DNA of 8,656 nt, taken from Maribacter sp. Lineage in GTDB: Bacteria > Bacteroidota > Bacteroidia > Flavobacteriales > Flavobacteriaceae. The notes under the pieces were generated by a model that saw nothing but the letters and a program-made list of their open reading frames with translations, was not told the DNA's origin and searched no databases. Location of the stretch: positions 1-8,656 of the forward strand of contig JABDKZ010000413.1 in NCBI GenBank assembly GCA_013001935.1, in the 5' to 3' direction. Numbering within the stretch: position 1 is the first letter of the stretch; every line of letters begins with the position of its first letter. Shown piece after piece: positions 7,292-8,656 of this stretch. The translations under genes were made by a program, and so were the position numbers.

Positions 7292-7323
7292 AGCAACCCA
7301 CTTCACCTTCAAACATTCAGCGA

Positions 7324-8656
7324 ATGCTTACTGTCATCTCTTTTTTAGGATTTACACTTTTCGTAGCCGGTGTTGCATGGTATGCAACACGCAAAACAGA
7401 TGAAAAATCTGCTGACGGCTATTATTTGGGCGGTCGAAGCCTGGGTGCTATAACAATAGCAGGATCGCTATTATTGACCAATCTTTCAGCAGAACAGATT
7501 GTTGGGTTAAACGGACAAGCTTTTGCAGAGGGTTTGATGGTAATGGCTTGGGAAACTCTGGCAGCAATAGCGATGATTTTTACGGCAATTTATCTATTGC
7601 CAAAGTATATGAAAAAAGGGATAACTACTATTCCTGAATTCATTGAGAAAAGGTTCGATCAACAGACCAAAGCTTTATTGTCAATTCTCTTTCTGTTTGC
7701 TTACGGAATCGTATTACTACCGACGATATTATATTCTGGTTCACTAGCCTTTAGCACGATGTTCGATCTCTCAGAGGTGTTGGAGGTTGGACAATGGGCT
7801 GTAATTTGGATCTGCGTAATTTCTATTGGAGTTATAGGGATGATCTATGCGATTTTTGGAGGCCTGAAAGCAGTAGCAGTATCTGACCTCATCAACGCCA
7901 TTGGACTTTTGGTAGGCGGACTGTTGATTCCTATTTTTGGTTTAATGCTTATTGGTGATGGAGACTTTGGAAAGGGAATCGGCATTTTGTGGGATACCAA
8001 TCCGGAAAAGTTTCAAATGCAAGGAGCCGTGGATTCTTCCATCCCCTTCGGTACAATTTTCACTGGGATGATGATAGCGCAAATATATTACTGGGGAACC
8101 AATCAATCCATTTTACAAAGGGTATTTGGGGCCAAAAGCCTTAAGGAGGGGCAAAAAGGAATGCTCCTTGCCGCCTTTGTGAAGTTTGTCATTCCAATTA
8201 TTGTAGTCCTACCCGGAATTATTGCCTGGCATGTTTTTGATGGTCAATTAGAAAATCCAGATCAAGCCTATCCTGCTTTGGTTGCAAAAGTATTACCGGG
8301 AGCCTTTACTGGTTTTTTTGCTGCTGTATTATTTGGTGCGGTACTTAGCTCTTTTAATAGTTTGCTCAACAGTAGTGCTACACTTTTTGGCTTTGATTTG
8401 TACAGAATGTATTTTAAGAAAGATGCGACCGAACTTGAAACGGTTAAAGCTGGTAAAACATTTGGTCTGGCCCTTGGTCTGGTGTCTATGATGATTGCTC
8501 CTTTTATAGCTTTTGCGCCGGATGGTTTGTTCAGCTACATCCAACAATCCCTGGGCAGTTTAAGTGTTCCTATTTTAGCTGTGGTCATGACAGGTATATT
8601 GACCAAAGAAGTACCCGCCATTGGTGCCAAGGTTGTCATGATAGGAGGAGTAATCT
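7324..8656 (+). CDS. Sodium/sugar symporter of the SSS family (SGLT-like), 3' end outside window
   Basis: The frame runs from ATG 7324 without a stop to the window edge, giving 444 residues of an expected 520-550. It is a multi-span inner-membrane transporter that should couple sodium entry to sugar uptake. YYLGGRSLG at 33-41, TNLSAEQIVG at 52-61, GITTIPEFIEKRF at 99-111, YYWGTNQSILQR at 255-266 and SSFNSLLNSSATLFGFDLYR at 342-361 line up closely with Vibrio vSGLT as I recall it. The paired serines 342-343 correspond to the vSGLT Na2 sodium site. Of the galactose contacts, Q58, E77, Y256 and K287 appear conserved, while the vSGLT N260 position is Q253. A glucose- or galactose-like substrate is likely but not proved. 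The ATG is the first start in frame after a stop at 7255-7257. The divergent GH30 gene suggests uptake of sugars released outside the cytoplasm. Confidence 0.92.
   Translation, partial: MLTVISFLGFTLFVAGVAWYATRKTDEKSADGYYLGGRSLGAITIAGSLLLTNLSAEQIVGLNGQAFAEGLMVMAWETLAAIAMIFTAIYLLPKYMKKGITTIPEFIEKRFDQQTKALLSILFLFAYGIVLLPTILYSGSLAFSTMFDLSEVLEVGQWAVIWICVISIGVIGMIYAIFGGLKAVAVSDLINAIGLLVGGLLIPIFGLMLIGDGDFGKGIGILWDTNPEKFQMQGAVDSSIPFGTIFTGMMIAQIYYWGTNQSILQRVFGAKSLKEGQKGMLLAAFVKFVIPIIVVLPGIIAWHVFDGQLENPDQAYPALVAKVLPGAFTGFFAAVLFGAVLSSFNSLLNSSATLFGFDLYRMYFKKDATELETVKAGKTFGLALGLVSMMIAPFIAFAPDGLFSYIQQSLGSLSVPILAVVMTGILTKEVPAIGAKVVMIGGVI

Larger units (their letters stand above)
6866..7323. other. Divergent intergenic region between GH30 and symporter genes
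   Basis: This 458-base A+T-rich region separates the two divergent genes and presumably contains both promoters. It has a candidate -7 box facing each way (6940-6947 and 7284-7291), both reading TACTTTTG. An 8-base inverted repeat, TACAATTT near 7064 and AAATTGTA near 7108, lies mid-region and could be chance. No open frame, small RNA or transposon end was recognised. Confidence 0.5.

Noticed and set aside
8282..8547. Frames at 8282-8491 (+) and 8329-8547 (-)
   Set aside because: Both overlap the conserved SGLT-like symporter frame, which continues through the window edge.
1..8656. CRISPR array, tRNA, rRNA, prophage or insertion sequence
   Set aside because: No regularly spaced repeats, cloverleaf structures, rRNA segments, phage genes or transposase motifs were seen on either strand.

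Overview
The window looks like chromosomal DNA of a Bacteroidota bacterium, probably a marine or polysaccharide-degrading member of the Cytophagales or Flavobacteriia. This rests on an alginate lyase lipoprotein, a GH30 glycosidase lipoprotein, a PorT-like outer-membrane beta-barrel, A+T-rich DNA, no Shine-Dalgarno motif near the starts, and several matches to the Bacteroidota -7 promoter box TAnnTTTG. The taxonomic call is inference.

Layout: 237-1322 (-) PL7 alginate lyase lipoprotein; 1414-2469 (-) intact ACR3-type arsenite efflux permease; 2547-2633 (-) remnant of a CPKC thioredoxin-like protein; 2652-2824 (-) broken arsR-like repressor; about 2825-3401 no recognised gene, with a strong hairpin; 3402-4089 (-) outer-membrane beta-barrel gene split by a one-base frameshift; 4090-4512 gene-free apart from a 24-bp near-palindrome upstream of that gene; 4513-5067 (-) small membrane methyltransferase of the isoprenylcysteine carboxylmethyltransferase/PEMT type; 5178-5199 perfect stem-loop; 5261-6865 (-) GH30 glycosidase lipoprotein; 6866-7323 divergent intergenic region; 7324-8656 (+) sodium/sugar symporter close to vSGLT, cut by the window edge.

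Two themes appear. The right side is a carbohydrate locus: the GH30 enzyme should release glucose or a related sugar from beta-glucan outside the cytoplasm, and the divergent symporter could import the free sugar. Both genes have the same candidate -7 box, TACTTTTG. The left side holds an alginate lyase with its own candidate promoter, next to an arsenic-resistance operon in decay, where the permease is intact but the repressor and a thioredoxin-like gene survive only as fragments. No SusC/SusD pair is present, so this is not a complete polysaccharide utilisation locus. I found no convincing new system. The most informative observations are the decayed ars operon, the single-base frameshift in the barrel gene and the unexplained palindromes.
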